Origin: Ampelocalamus luodianensis
Taxonomy: Eukaryota; Streptophyta; Magnoliopsida; Poales; Poaceae
Length of the DNA stretch: 64,000 nucleotides
Direction of reading: 5' to 3'
NCBI GenBank assembly: GCA_036346255.1
Contig: CM070618.1
Coordinates: 81,168,428 to 81,232,427 of the forward strand
The translations under genes were made by a program, and so were the position numbers. Under the pieces are notes generated by a model. That model was not told the DNA's origin, made no database searches, and was given only the letters and a program-made list of their open reading frames with translations. Below, piece by piece: positions 11,456 to 22,700 of the stretch; position 1 is the stretch's first letter; each line of letters starts with the position of its first letter.

Positions 11456-12300
11456 CTAGGACATTGTGAAGTGACAATTTAAAGTGAGGTGCAATGGGAG
11501 TACTAATGGGCTTTGAATCATGCATGTTGAAACGATGAAGCACTTTACGAATATAATTTTCTTGACTAAGAAACAATAAACCGAAGCACGGTCTCTAGTA
11601 ATTTCCATACCTAGAATTTTCTTAGCAGCACCAAGATCCTTCATCTCAAATTCACTGCTCAAGCGAGCCTTCAATGCGATGATTTCTTTCTTGCTCTTAG
11701 CAAGAATCGACATATCATCAACATATAACGGCAAGTATATAGGTGATCCATCAACAAATTTAATGTAGACACAACTATCATAATCGGATCTTTTAAAGTT
11801 ATTTGATAACATAAATGAATCAAACCTCTTATACCATGACGAGAGACTGTTTCAAACCATATAAGGACTTCTTCAATTTGCAAACATGATCCTCCTTACT
11901 GTGCACTATGAACCCTTACAGGTGGTCCATGTATATCTCCTCCTCAAGATCTCCATGCAAGAATGATGTCTTCACATCTAGTTGCTCAAGCTCAAGATCA
12001 CGCATAGCAACAATATCAAGAATGTACGGATTGAGCTATGCTTCACAACTGGGAGAACACATCATTGTAATCAACACCGGAATCGATCGAAACCTTTAGC
12101 TACTAACCTTGCCTTAAATCTTGGAGGCTCACTAGGAGATAGACCCTCCTTCCTCTTGAAGATCCATTTGCAACGCACGGTCTTCTTATTCTTAGCAAGC
12201 GCACCACGCCCCATGTGCCATTTTCTCCGTGGATCTCTTCTTGCATAGCTGAGATCCACTTCTCATGATCTCCGAAACAATGGCTTCGATTATGCGTGGC
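11456..12300 (-). pseudogene. copia reverse transcriptase (broken)
   Basis: Minus strand. The upstream piece, near 12070-12259, reads RCKWIFKRKEG, then FKARLVAKGFDRF. The downstream piece, near 11456-11812, has SDYDSCVYIK, the catalytic motif YVDDM, and SSEFEMKDLGAAKKILGMEI. Frame changes separate the two pieces, so no intact enzyme can be made. Confidence 0.88.
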
Positions 12301-12652
12301 GGCTCATGAGTGTTCTCCACTGTTCAGCACAACTAAGAGCATAATGAATCAAATTACACTCTTCAATTAATCGGGATCGAGGACCACAACTCCTCTTTTC
12401 TCTGCGAGTGCAATAGGTCGATCGTCTTCCGCAAAGCAGGAGATAAGTCTTTGAAACGATATCAATGGTATCATCAATAAATTCATCTCCCGATCATCCA
12501 CGTGCTCCACCTGCGCTCATATTCTTGCTCATCATCGGATCATGCAGTACAATATCTATGGGTAAACTGTCATTAAACATCACAGATTCATTAAAACAAC
12601 ACTTACGCTCATGAAAGTCTTTCTTGTTTGACATTCCATAGCTTATATCCTT

Positions 12653-13228
12653 TTACTCCGAACCATAACCAAGAAAGCAGACACTTAATAGCTCTAGGCT
12701 CCAATTTTCCATTATCAACATGAGCATAAGCGGTGCAACCAAAAACTCGGTTTGTGAATAATCAGCAGATGTACCAGACCATACCTCAATGGGAGTTTTC
12801 TTGTTGAGTGGAATAGAAGGCGACCTGTTGATCAAATAGCATGCGGTGTTGGCGACCTCTGCCCAAAAACGCTTGCTCATCTTTGCGTTGGACAACATGC
12901 AACGAGCCTTCGATATGATGGTTATGTTCATGCGCTCAGCCACACCATTCTGCTGCGGAGTGTACGGGATGGTGTGATGCCTCACAATGCCTTCCTTCCT
13001 GCAATAATCATTAAACTCATGCGAGCAAAATTCACCACCATTATCAGTACGAAGCAACTTTACCTTCTTCTCAGTTTGCCTTTCTATCATTACTTTCCAA
13101 TCTCTAAAAGCAGCAAATGTATCATATTTACCTTTCAGAAAATAAGGCCACACTTTTCTAGAGTAATCATCAATGATAGTAAGCATATAGTTTGCACCAC
13201 CATACGAGGTCTTACGAGAAGGCCCCAC
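12653..13228 (-). pseudogene. copia integrase core (longest open piece)
   Basis: An open stretch of 191 codons on the minus strand. It contains the three catalytic acidic positions in context: IIDDYSRKVW, LLRTDNGGEF and TPQQNGVAERMN. ARCMLSNAKMSKRFWAEV and YLINRSPS follow, as in copia integrases. Sequence further upstream (13230-13650) is frame-shifted. Confidence 0.9.
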
Positions 13229-13654
13229 AAATCGGCATGTACATACTCAAGTATACCTTTGGAGCGATGTACTGAGGCATTGAACTTTACCCTCTTGTGC
13301 TTACCAAAATGCGGTGCTCACGAAGTTCATCTTACTCGAGTGCGACCATGCGGCGAGTTCCTCTTCATCAATTACGCCATACCAAGTTCACTCATGTGTC
13401 CAAGACGCTTATGCGAGGTTAGTATTATTATCGAGACGAAGCGGTAGTAGCGGAACCACGCAAAGTACTTCCTCTAAGCACATATAACTTGGCGAAATTC
13501 ATATCACCAACCATGTAAATGAGAGAACCTCTTGATACCTTTAAAACTCCACAGGCGAGTACTTGTCCCCATCATCATCGAGTGTCTTTGAGGAGATGAG
13601 ATTTCTTGCCATCCTTGGTATATGTCACACATTGTCGGTGTGCGAACCATGCCA

Positions 13655-14350
13655 TCATGTGTCTGATGCGAACAGATCCAATGCCCACGATCTCACATGG
13701 GTTGTCATCTCCCATGCGAACGACATCTCCACTCTGCAGGACTTATAAGAACTAAACCATTCTCTGTTAATGCGGATATGAAACGAACATGCCGAATCGA
13801 GTATCCATTCATCATGACCCGACAACACAACCCAGCAAAAGCGACAAGACAATCTCCGAATCAATACTATCAGCACGGAGACAACAGAGGCATTACCTTC
13901 AGATTTATTTTTCTGTTGGTATGCAGCATTCCTCTTCTCCTTATTCTTTACCTTATAGCAATCCTCGATGAAGTGGTTCGTTTTCTTGCAGTACTTGCAG
14001 AACTTCTTATCCCTGGACTTTGAACGTCCTCTACCATGCTGGCTCTTGTCGCGATTGTTGTTATCATAGGACTTCTGCTCATATCTGCCCCTGACCTGCA
14101 ACGCCTCGCCCTTGGAGGACGACGACTCACCCTGCACCATACCTTTCATCTTCTCCTTACTCTGGAGCGCCTCATAAACCTCTGCTAGGGTTAGTTCATC
14201 ACGGCTTAACAATATGGTGTCACGGAAATTTGAATATGAACTGGGCAGTGAGCATAGTAACAGAAGACCTAAATCCTCATCATCAAATTTTAACTCCATG
14301 GATAACAGATCGGCCACGATCTCCTTAAAGACCGATATGTGGTTCATCAC
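13655..14350 (-). pseudogene. copia Gag with zinc knuckle
   Basis: Minus strand, 231 open codons. The Gag-type stretch LLLLCSLPSSYSNFRDTIL is followed by a basic region and a CCHC zinc knuckle (CKYCKKTNHFIEDC) near 13950-14000. The N-terminal part of Gag, up to about 14700, is present but out of frame. The end of this frame runs into a decayed protease region. Confidence 0.88.
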
Positions 14351-14731
14351 CGATCCTCCCTCCGCAACTTTGCGAGAACAACTTCATCTTCATGTGCATC
14401 TTCTGGTGAGATCTTTTGACATGCGGATCGATTCGATTTAACCAAAGTTCTGCGGCGATTTTCACTGCAGCACTTCTTGCAAAATATCATTAGAAAGATG
14501 AAGTTGAATGAGCGTGAGCCTTACGATCTTTACGTTTCTCCTCGAGTCCATTGATCCTGCTCCTTCTTCCGAAGCAAACTAGGGCCTCATCCAGATCTCG
14601 TGATTGGCGAGTATCGCCTCATCTTCACTGCTGCCACGAGAATCTCGTCTTGTAGTCGAGTAGCGGTAGATCAAACTTCATCGGCGCCATCGCGATGCCC
14701 GATCCGAAGAACCTCGGCTCACGATACCACT

Positions 14732-15050
14732 TGTTATACGCGACGGCGGAGGAGCGACAAGTAAACAAGATCAATCGCGAGAGACACGAGATTTAACGTG
14801 GAAAACCCTCTCAATGCGAGAGGAAAAACCACGCGCCGACAAGACAACAATCTTCACTATATCGGGGTGAGGTTACAACGCTGGGATTTACAACTCGATT
14901 CGATATCCCAAACGGCTTACGGAAATATATATATCGGAAACCCTAATTCGACTAGGATCCACTCCGCTCGGCCCTAAGCCTCGGTGACAGACCTCGCTAC
15001 GCTCGATCAGTGGCCTAATTGATGTATAGAATTTGGATCACAAATCAACA
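14732..15050 (-). repeat. 5' LTR of the copia element
   Basis: Copy of 10356-10680 with several small indels. In element orientation the primer site follows it at about 14716-14730. Confidence 0.92.
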
Positions 15051-15055
15051 GTATA

Positions 15056-16514
15056 GAGACATCGTGGAGTCCTCACTTGAATTGGAAGGTAGAGCTTAAA
15101 CTCAGGCGACAATTCCTCATTTGAGTAGAGCGCGATTAGAGAAGTAAATTCTGCGAAGTCGGCAATTTGCGTGAACTTGCACTCGAAGTGTCTAAACATA
15201 ATTTGTGCCATAGGCTCTTTTTGTCAAATCAGAGAGATTCAACTGAATGTTGTTCTAGACATCTTCAAGCTTCAAACGACATTGTGCATATATATGGCTT
15301 CACCCTTGTGACAGACAAGTCAGTATGCATTTAGGCATTTCAAATTTCAAGAAACAAGACAAAAATAAACATGATGAATAAACTTAAATCTACCTAGGAA
15401 AAGATGACCACATCAAACATTACATAAGTTACAGAATTGAAACATCACTATGCATAATTTTCACAATCATATCATCCACATATGTAGTGGAAAAAACGTC
15501 TATACACATCACATGTCCATGAGCCATCTGTGCGACTTCATTCGTTCATCGAACAATCCATGATCTTGCATTGCACGGGACAACATAATTCTTGCCGACC
15601 GATTCACAAAACGTTCTGGGATTGGATCTGATGTCTACATTATTAGTTGCGATCAAGAACTACCCTCCTTGAACATAGTAGTTTTCTTTATGAGAAAGTG
15701 CACGCATACTTGAAATCAAGAAAACTCACCGAGGAACTTCATCGAGAGGAGGGGCGATGGCCGGGAGGAGGACGGAGTCGGGCAGGCGTTGAAGAAGAGG
15801 CGGGCAGGAGGAGGCGACCAGGCGTGAGGAGGGGCAGCGGCCGGGAGGAGAAAGGCTGAGCGTGAGGAGGCGATCGGATGGGAGGAGGGCGATAGCTTAC
15901 TTCCTCCGGCGGCAGTGGGAATGCAGATGGCAAACACCTCTGCCATGTCTCGCCCACGGCGGCTGGCTCCCTGTCTTCACCTTCCCCACCTCAGGATCCT
16001 CTCCTCCTCCTCGCGTGGGTGGATCTGGATCTGGAGTTCTGGGGGGAGGCGGCGGTGACCACTGGAGGGAGGGAGGGAGGCGAGTGACAGCCACAGGAGG
16101 GAGGGAGGCGAGCGGCGGTGGTGGCCAAGGGAGGGAGGGAGGCGAGTGGCAAGAGGCGACCACAGGAGGGAGGTGAGCGGCGAGAGGTTACCTCGAGAGG
16201 GAGATGAGATGGATTCGGGATGAATTTGGGATTGGGTCGGGGATGCTAGCGAGAGCGGCTGTCGGCTGAACGGGGCAATGGGCTGATGGAGCTATGGAGA
16301 GGTGAGATGGATGTGCCCACCTGTCAGTGTGATCGACGGGTAAACGAGTGTGACGGGTATGGATAAAGCTTACCCATGTCCGCGCCCGTTTACCCAATGG
16401 ACAGAGAATTGCCCCTTATTTTTATACCCGTGTGCAAAAAAAACCCCTTATATCCGGCTCTATTAGAGTAATTATCTACGAACACGCGAATAATCGGACC
16501 ATTGCCATCCCTGG
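15056..16514. mobile_element. hAT-like non-autonomous element, right end
   Basis: The right part (about 16340-16514) is clearly similar to 55470-55635 of the hAT-like element further along. Both have CCCATG, CCCGTTTxCCC, a TGGACA block, ATTGCCCCT, a GCTCTATTAG block, AATCGGA and an end in TTG(C/T)CAT(C/T)(C/T)CT. The middle (15700-16180) is a GGGAGG-rich simple tract with artefactual open frames on both strands. No left terminus was recognised. 15056-15640 is AT-rich, featureless and of uncertain membership. The end lies only about 210 bp before the RuvB-like 1 start codon. Confidence 0.5.
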
Positions 16515-16726
16515 TAATACGCCTTCATGTTTAGTATAAGTATTGATGGGAAAAAGAAACGAAAACCCTGGAGTCCAGGCGACCGCGAACTTTAATTTCG
16601 GCCCCACCGGGCAGCGACCATTCATTCCCTCGTCAAGTCGCGCTCTGCCCCAAGCTTCCCCTCCGCTCCCGAATTTGTTGCGGCGGGAGAGAGAGACAAA
16701 GGGCGCAGAAGGCGGCGGCGGCGGCG
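16515..16726 (+). promoter_or_regulatory. Promoter-proximal region and 5' UTR of RuvB-like 1
   Basis: The interval between the hAT-like end and the start codon. It turns GC-rich from about 16600 and has a GAGAGAGA tract and a run of GGC triplets just before ATG. No clear TATA box was seen at a useful distance. The boundary between promoter and transcript is not visible. Confidence 0.4.
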
Positions 16727-19700
16727 ATGAGGATCGAGGAGGTGCAGTCGGCGTCGAAGCAGCAGCGCATCGCCACCCACACCCACATAAAGGGCCTTGG
16801 TCTCGACGTACCTACTCATCTCCCTGGCTCCTCCGCTCCTCTTGCGAGGGGGTTTTCCTAGGGTTTTAGCCTGGGGGTGTTTTGCGTAGATCTCCGAGCT
16901 TTTCTCACGGTTTGGTTTGGTTTTCCCGGGCAGGCCAATGGGGCGGCGATAGGGATGGCAGCGGGGTTCGTGGGGCAGGTGGCGGCGCGGGAGGCGGCTG
17001 GACTGGTGGTCGACATGATCCGCCAGAAGAATATGGCTGGCCGCGCGCTGCTTCTCGCCGGCCCGCCTGCCACTGGCAAGACGGCGGTCGCGCTCGGCAT
17101 CTCCCAGGAGCTCGGCAGCAAGGTCCGTGCCTCCAATTGCTCATTTTCGTATCACAACTTAGCAATTGTTGTCGGATATTTTCAGTGGTAAAACTAGTTT
17201 TTGTTATTTTGTTGGGTGCGGTACTATCCCATACCCTTTGGGGAACTGGCTTAGCTTTGTACTAGATTTCGACTCGTTGCTATAAATTTGGAGGTAGGTT
17301 TTTTGGCGCTATAGAGCGAACGGGGGCGCCCTATGAGATGTTATGCATGCTCACTAGAAACTGATTCCGAGGCATTGATGTGAAGTTGGCCTTTTGGGAA
17401 TTCTGCACTTTTGTAGCGAAGAGGTTCGTTGCTGCTTCCTAGTTCTCTGTAGTAACTATCGGAGTTGTAGTCTTGAGCTGCTCAATTCGCATGAATCGTT
17501 TTTAAGTTTAATCCGAGGGTGATTTAGCCCTTGGTGAGGGCTTGCGCAGTTTTTCCCTTCTTATTTTCCTCTTTTTTTCCCCTGTACATAAACTTTTTTT
17601 ATATATTAATATACACAGTAGGGGCCTTCCTCACTGTTTTCAGTAAAAAAAAGTTTAATCCGAGGGTGGTTACTGGAGGACAGTGCTTGGTAATTGTAGG
17701 CCATCTTTTAAAAAAAATCAGTTCGCTGCTTGTGAATTAGCTTGTCTGGTGATCAAACAGTTATGAATTTACAAGGGCTCATCTAGCTCCAGAAGGACAT
17801 TCAGATAGTTTAGTTCACAGAGAGCTTCAGGTATTTGAGCATCCATACTTCGTCATTTTGTTGTAGCTGATCTGTTGCTAGGGTCGTTGCATTAGATTTC
17901 ACGTTCACCTTACTAAATTGGTGTTCTAAAGGCTCAATTTACCTAGTAATGTTTTACTGTCAATGTTTTAAAATCTTTAAGATTTTCTTTGAGTTTTGGT
18001 TTCTGCTGCTTGCATGTTCAGTATATTTGAATATGTTTTTTTTCCCTGTCGATGGAACGGTTGCTATTCCTTAAAAATACTTATGATAAGATGTTGGAGT
18101 GAATTATGTGGATTACTGGCATTTGTTTGTAATTTACTGGGCACTTGTCTTCATTACAATTTATGGACATGTGGATACTATGATGTGTACAGTTTGTTTT
18201 GCTCTATGTCTAATGATTTATATGTGAGCATTTTGTTCGTAGTGAACTATATATTGCTTTTCATTCAGTGCCCTACATCTACTTCTGTTTTGGTAAAAGC
18301 TCCAACGTTTACTAGCATCCGTGTTGTTTTCATCTAATAATTTTCTCCTTGTCTTGCTATCCTGTAACTCAGGTCCCTTTCTGTCCTATGGTAGGATCAG
18401 AAGTGTACTCCTCAGAGGTCAAGAAAACTGAGGTGCTGATGGAAAATTTCCGTAGAGCTATAGGCTTGCGTATAAAGGAAAACAAAGAAGTTTATGAAGG
18501 AGAGGTAAGAGTGTCATATATGTTTATTTTTTAATTTTGTACATTGAACTAAGATATTGTTCTTGAATTGGTGTTTTTTTTATTTGATATTAACAGCTTT
18601 CCTGTTATAGTTATCTTTTCTAACTAATATTCCCATTGCTTGTTGCTAAAATATTGAGTAATTGTGCTTGATTGCTTTTTAGGTTACTGAACTTTCCCCG
18701 GAAGAGGCAGAGAGTACGACAGGTGGATATGGGAAAAGCATTAGCCATGTAATCATAGGCCTGAAGACTGTAAAAGGGTCTAAGCAACTGAAGTTAGATC
18801 CTACAATTTATGACGCTTTAATCAAGGAAAAGGTTATTGCTTGTGCCCCTCCCTCCCTCAGTGTTAGACTTTTAGGTTACATTTTCTTTCACATTTTGAA
18901 TAACATTGGTGGTTCGTTCTTCTTTCTTGTTCAAAACAATGTCTTTATGCAGATATCTAACCTAGTACCAACTTTTAGAGAATATTTACTCATGGAACTC
19001 ACATACATGATCAAATTTCAATGATTCATCGTCAGATGTTCTATTGTGTCATAACTAATAATAAGCCATTGTGGAGCTGACTAGCTCCCTTGACATTGAG
19101 ATATGCTGCCTTATATTTACTTTTCTGGAACACTTACCTCTGTTCTGCTACTTCTATCTTCTGCACTGGCTTTTACTTTACATGTTAACTAGCCGAGTGC
19201 CCGTGCGATGCAATGGATTTTAAATAAACATGATATAAGTTAAAAACTTAGAAAACCAATATGCATAAGGTAATTATCCATACATATGAAAAATTCATAC
19301 ATAATTTGCATCCAATCAACAAGCCACATACAATCTTATCACAAGCCACATGCACTGATAATTATCCACAGAAGATAGATCCTTCAAGTTGTTAGAGATA
19401 TGTTAGAGATAGAATAGGGAGTCTTTTATATTTCCTTATCTGTACCTTGTACTCCTATATATATTGGCCATTGGGCCTCTTCAATATACACACAATATTC
19501 ATAACATGGTATCAGAGCGAAAGTTAGGGTTAGGGTTTACTGTTTCCGCCGCTTCCTAAGCGTCGGCCGTTCCTCATTCTTCTTGCCCGGGAGGAGCGAT
19601 CTCCACTCCGGCGGCCTCGTCGCCGCCGTCTTTATCCGCCATTGCTGCCGCTCTCGGCGTCGCCTCAATCCGAGTCGCCGCTAAATGCGATCCATCGCCG

Positions 19701-22700
19701 CCTCAGATGCATCGGCGCCGTCGAATCCGGGATCCGCGTGGTCTCTGGTCCGCCCTCCGCGACGCGTGCTCGGTGGCGTCGTCGCGGTTGTGGTGCTCAC
19801 GCGGCCTTGGATCCGAGCTCCGAGCCACGCACCACCTCGTGCTCCCATCGGCCCCCTCACGGACCCGCGCCGCCTCGATTCGGAGTCACCCGTGGTCGCG
19901 CCGACTCCGGTGTCGCCGTCGTCCCCGTCGCGCCTCCTCCGCTCGACCTGCGCTGGCGCTCCAGATCGGGTCTCGGATCCACGCCGACCCGAGCTCGCGT
20001 GCCTCCTCCACTGCGGCGACGCCGCGCGTAGTCGCTGCGCCGCGCTGAAGTCGCCTCGGTCGAGCCCTCTCGCCTCGAGTGCGCCGCCGGATCGGGTCGT
20101 GCGAAGCTTGCCATCGCCTCCGGGCTCGTCAACGCCCGGCCTATTTTGGTGCTTGTCGTCTGCCGGATCCGCGATGGTTTCTCTGCGCGCTGCGCGGATC
20201 TTGGCGCCGCTTGGCTCGACGCCTCTCCAAGGCTCGCCACGTCGGGGAGGATCTTCGTCGCGCGCGCGAGTGGAGGAGCGCTTTGCTCGCGTCCTTCGGC
20301 TTTGGGAGCCGCCTCTCCCTTCTCTGCTTCGACTCTCGAGCCGCTGCCTCTCCTTTTGCTTTGGTGGCTGCTGCTTTGTTCGGCTGGGAGGAGCGTCTAT
20401 TGGCCCGATCGGGATGGCAGTTGTTTATTGTTGCTGATGGGAACATGCCTTTTAATCTGGGCAAGTGGTGCTCTTGCTCCAGAAAGAAGCTTCTTTGCTT
20501 CGTGGTGATCTGGATGGAGGATGGAGGATGGAGATGGTTGGAGTGTGCAGGCTCGATTGGGAAGGCTCAGCTGTAATTGCCATCTGAGTGCTGCTAGTTT
20601 GCTAGTTGCTGCTGCTAATTAGGTTTTCCTTTGTGTCGTTGCTTCCGTTGCGTCCATTCAAGTCCGTCAAACTTTATCTTTGAGTTCGTCTAAGCCATGC
20701 GAGTCCACAAATTTATTGTCAGTCATAGAAGCATAGAAATTTCTTTTGCCTAGCGGCGATTCTTTGTTCTTTTCTTGAACCATTATGATTCGTCGCCCGC
20801 TTTTTAAGGCATTGCGCTTCTTCCGCACTGCGTCTCCGGTGTACTTCTTGTGCATTGCGCCGCGCTTCTTCTGCACTGCGTCTCTGTTGCGCTTCTTGTG
20901 CATTGCGCCACGCTTCTTTTGCACTGTGTATCCGTTGCGCTTCTTGTGCTCTCTGCGTCTCATTCGTTTCTGCACGCTGCGTCTCATTGCGCTTCTTGTG
21001 TCGCGCGCCGCCGCTTTGGGCTTCGATCTGCGCTGTTATGCTTCTATCTATTCCTATTCGACTTGACAGTTTTATCTTTTTGTCGGTTTCATCATCTTCT
21101 TCGTCATATTGCCGCGGTCAACTTTGCTCCTGCACATTGTGCTTTATGAGCTGTCGCGGGACCTTGGATGGGAGGAGATCTTTTATCGACATATTTTCCA
21201 AGAACTGTATGCTACGACGACATTATCAAGACTCGGACTTTGGATTTTTCATATTTTAGTGTCACCCTTTTCCAAATACAATGCTATTGCATACGCCTTG
21301 CATTTGCGGGGGGTGTTAGAGATATGTTAGAGATAGAATAGGAGTCTTTTATATTTCCTTATCTGTACCTTGTACTCCTATATATATTGGCCATTGGGCC
21401 TCTTCAATATACACACAATATTCATTTAACATATGCATGTATGCACATGTTTATCCACAAAAGATTTCAACAACTCAAGAGGTTGGAGGATTCATCATCA
21501 CCACCAAGTCCATCTTTTATAATAGTTAAGATCATCTATATATGGCATGCAGGTGGCAGTGGGTGATGTTATATACATTGAAGCTAACAGTGGTGCAGTG
21601 AAAAGAGTCGGTAGATGTGATGCTTTTGCTACAGAATACGATCTTGAAGCTGAGGAATATGTCCCAATTCCCAAAGGGGAAGTCCATAAGAAAAAGGAAA
21701 TAGTACAGGTACAAATTTTATGCTGTTTCAGCCATATGATTTTTGCATGTACTTTTGCGCAGCCAGCTCTTCTTTTCATTGTATTGTCTATAAATGAAAG
21801 GTATTGATTGATAATTGAAGCAGAAATCATATAATATGCTTAAGTATGGTGTCAAAATTGCTATTTAGAAGATTGAAGGTGGAAACATGGGGGATAGGGC
21901 GGCTGTTAGCCTGGAGAATCTTATTATACCAGTGCATTGCTCAAGCATGCCTAAATATGTGGCTTCCCCACCAAGTAGTGCTTAGTTGTTTGCCTCTGCC
22001 AAATGCCTGTTCACCTTCCTATTATCTTTTTTTGTGTGTGTGTATAGCAAGACTCCATTTGCAGTCAATAAATCAGCCAGTTGGGAGGAGGATTGGTATT
22101 GCTAATCATATGTGATGGGTATCTCAGAACAATAGACACAGAAAAGTCATAACCATGGATCAAGATTAAATCAAAGACTTGATCCACATTTATAACTGCG
22201 CCTCCCTTGATAACATAAAATAAACACATAAAGTTCACAAACCAATAATCAAGATTACGCCAAATTCATGACCATCAGTCCAAGCCCTATTAACAATAAT
22301 CTCCTTGAGTTGATTAATTAAGTTGGATCAATTATTGTTACGTCTGACAAAGGACAGTTAAATTCAGCTGGTAGGTATCTGTTATCTCTTCTCTCTAGAA
22401 GGGGTGATAATATTTTTCAGTGTCAATTGAAGAGAGGAAATAATCTTATCATTTTGTACAGGACGTTACACTTCATGACCTTGATGCCGCAAATGCTCAG
22501 CCACAAGGAGGCCAAGATATTTTGTCCCTTATGGGCCAGATGATGAAGCCTCGGAAGACTGAAATCACCGAGAAGCTACGCCAAGAAATTAATAAGGTTT
22601 TCAAATTTCTCTTCATGCTACATTTACACTTTTTTAAAAATTTGTGTCAGATTTTGATAAGCATATTGGAATTGACATCTTTTTTTTTTGTTTGTTGTAT

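Larger units (their letters stand above)
10351..15055 (-). mobile_element. Complete but decayed Ty1/copia retrotransposon, TSD GTATA
   Basis: The element spans 10356-15050 (4695 bp), with GTATA at 10351-10355 and 15051-15055. Its LTRs are 10356-10680 (325 bp) and 14732-15050 (319 bp). Both begin TGTTATACGCGACGG and end CAAATCAACA. On the minus strand the primer site TGGTATCGTGAGCC lies next to the right LTR, close to the initiator tRNA-Met type. A purine-rich tract lies next to the left LTR. The order on the minus strand is gag, integrase, reverse transcriptase, RNase H, as in copia. Every domain carries frameshifts or stops. The two LTRs differ mostly by one- and two-base indels, an unusual pattern for normal ageing. 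Confidence 0.93.

Noticed and set aside
15716..16176. Open frames on both strands upstream of RuvB-like 1
   Set aside because: Produced by GGGAGG simple repeats in the hAT-like segment.
16727..16807. Assignment as RuvB-like 2 (Reptin)
   Set aside because: The N-terminus, the inserted domain and the 455-codon length fit RuvB-like 1.
19685..20437. Open frame of 250 codons on the plus strand
   Set aside because: It lies inside the non-autonomous LTR element, is arginine/serine/proline-rich from GC bias, overlaps other open frames on both strands and shows no domain.
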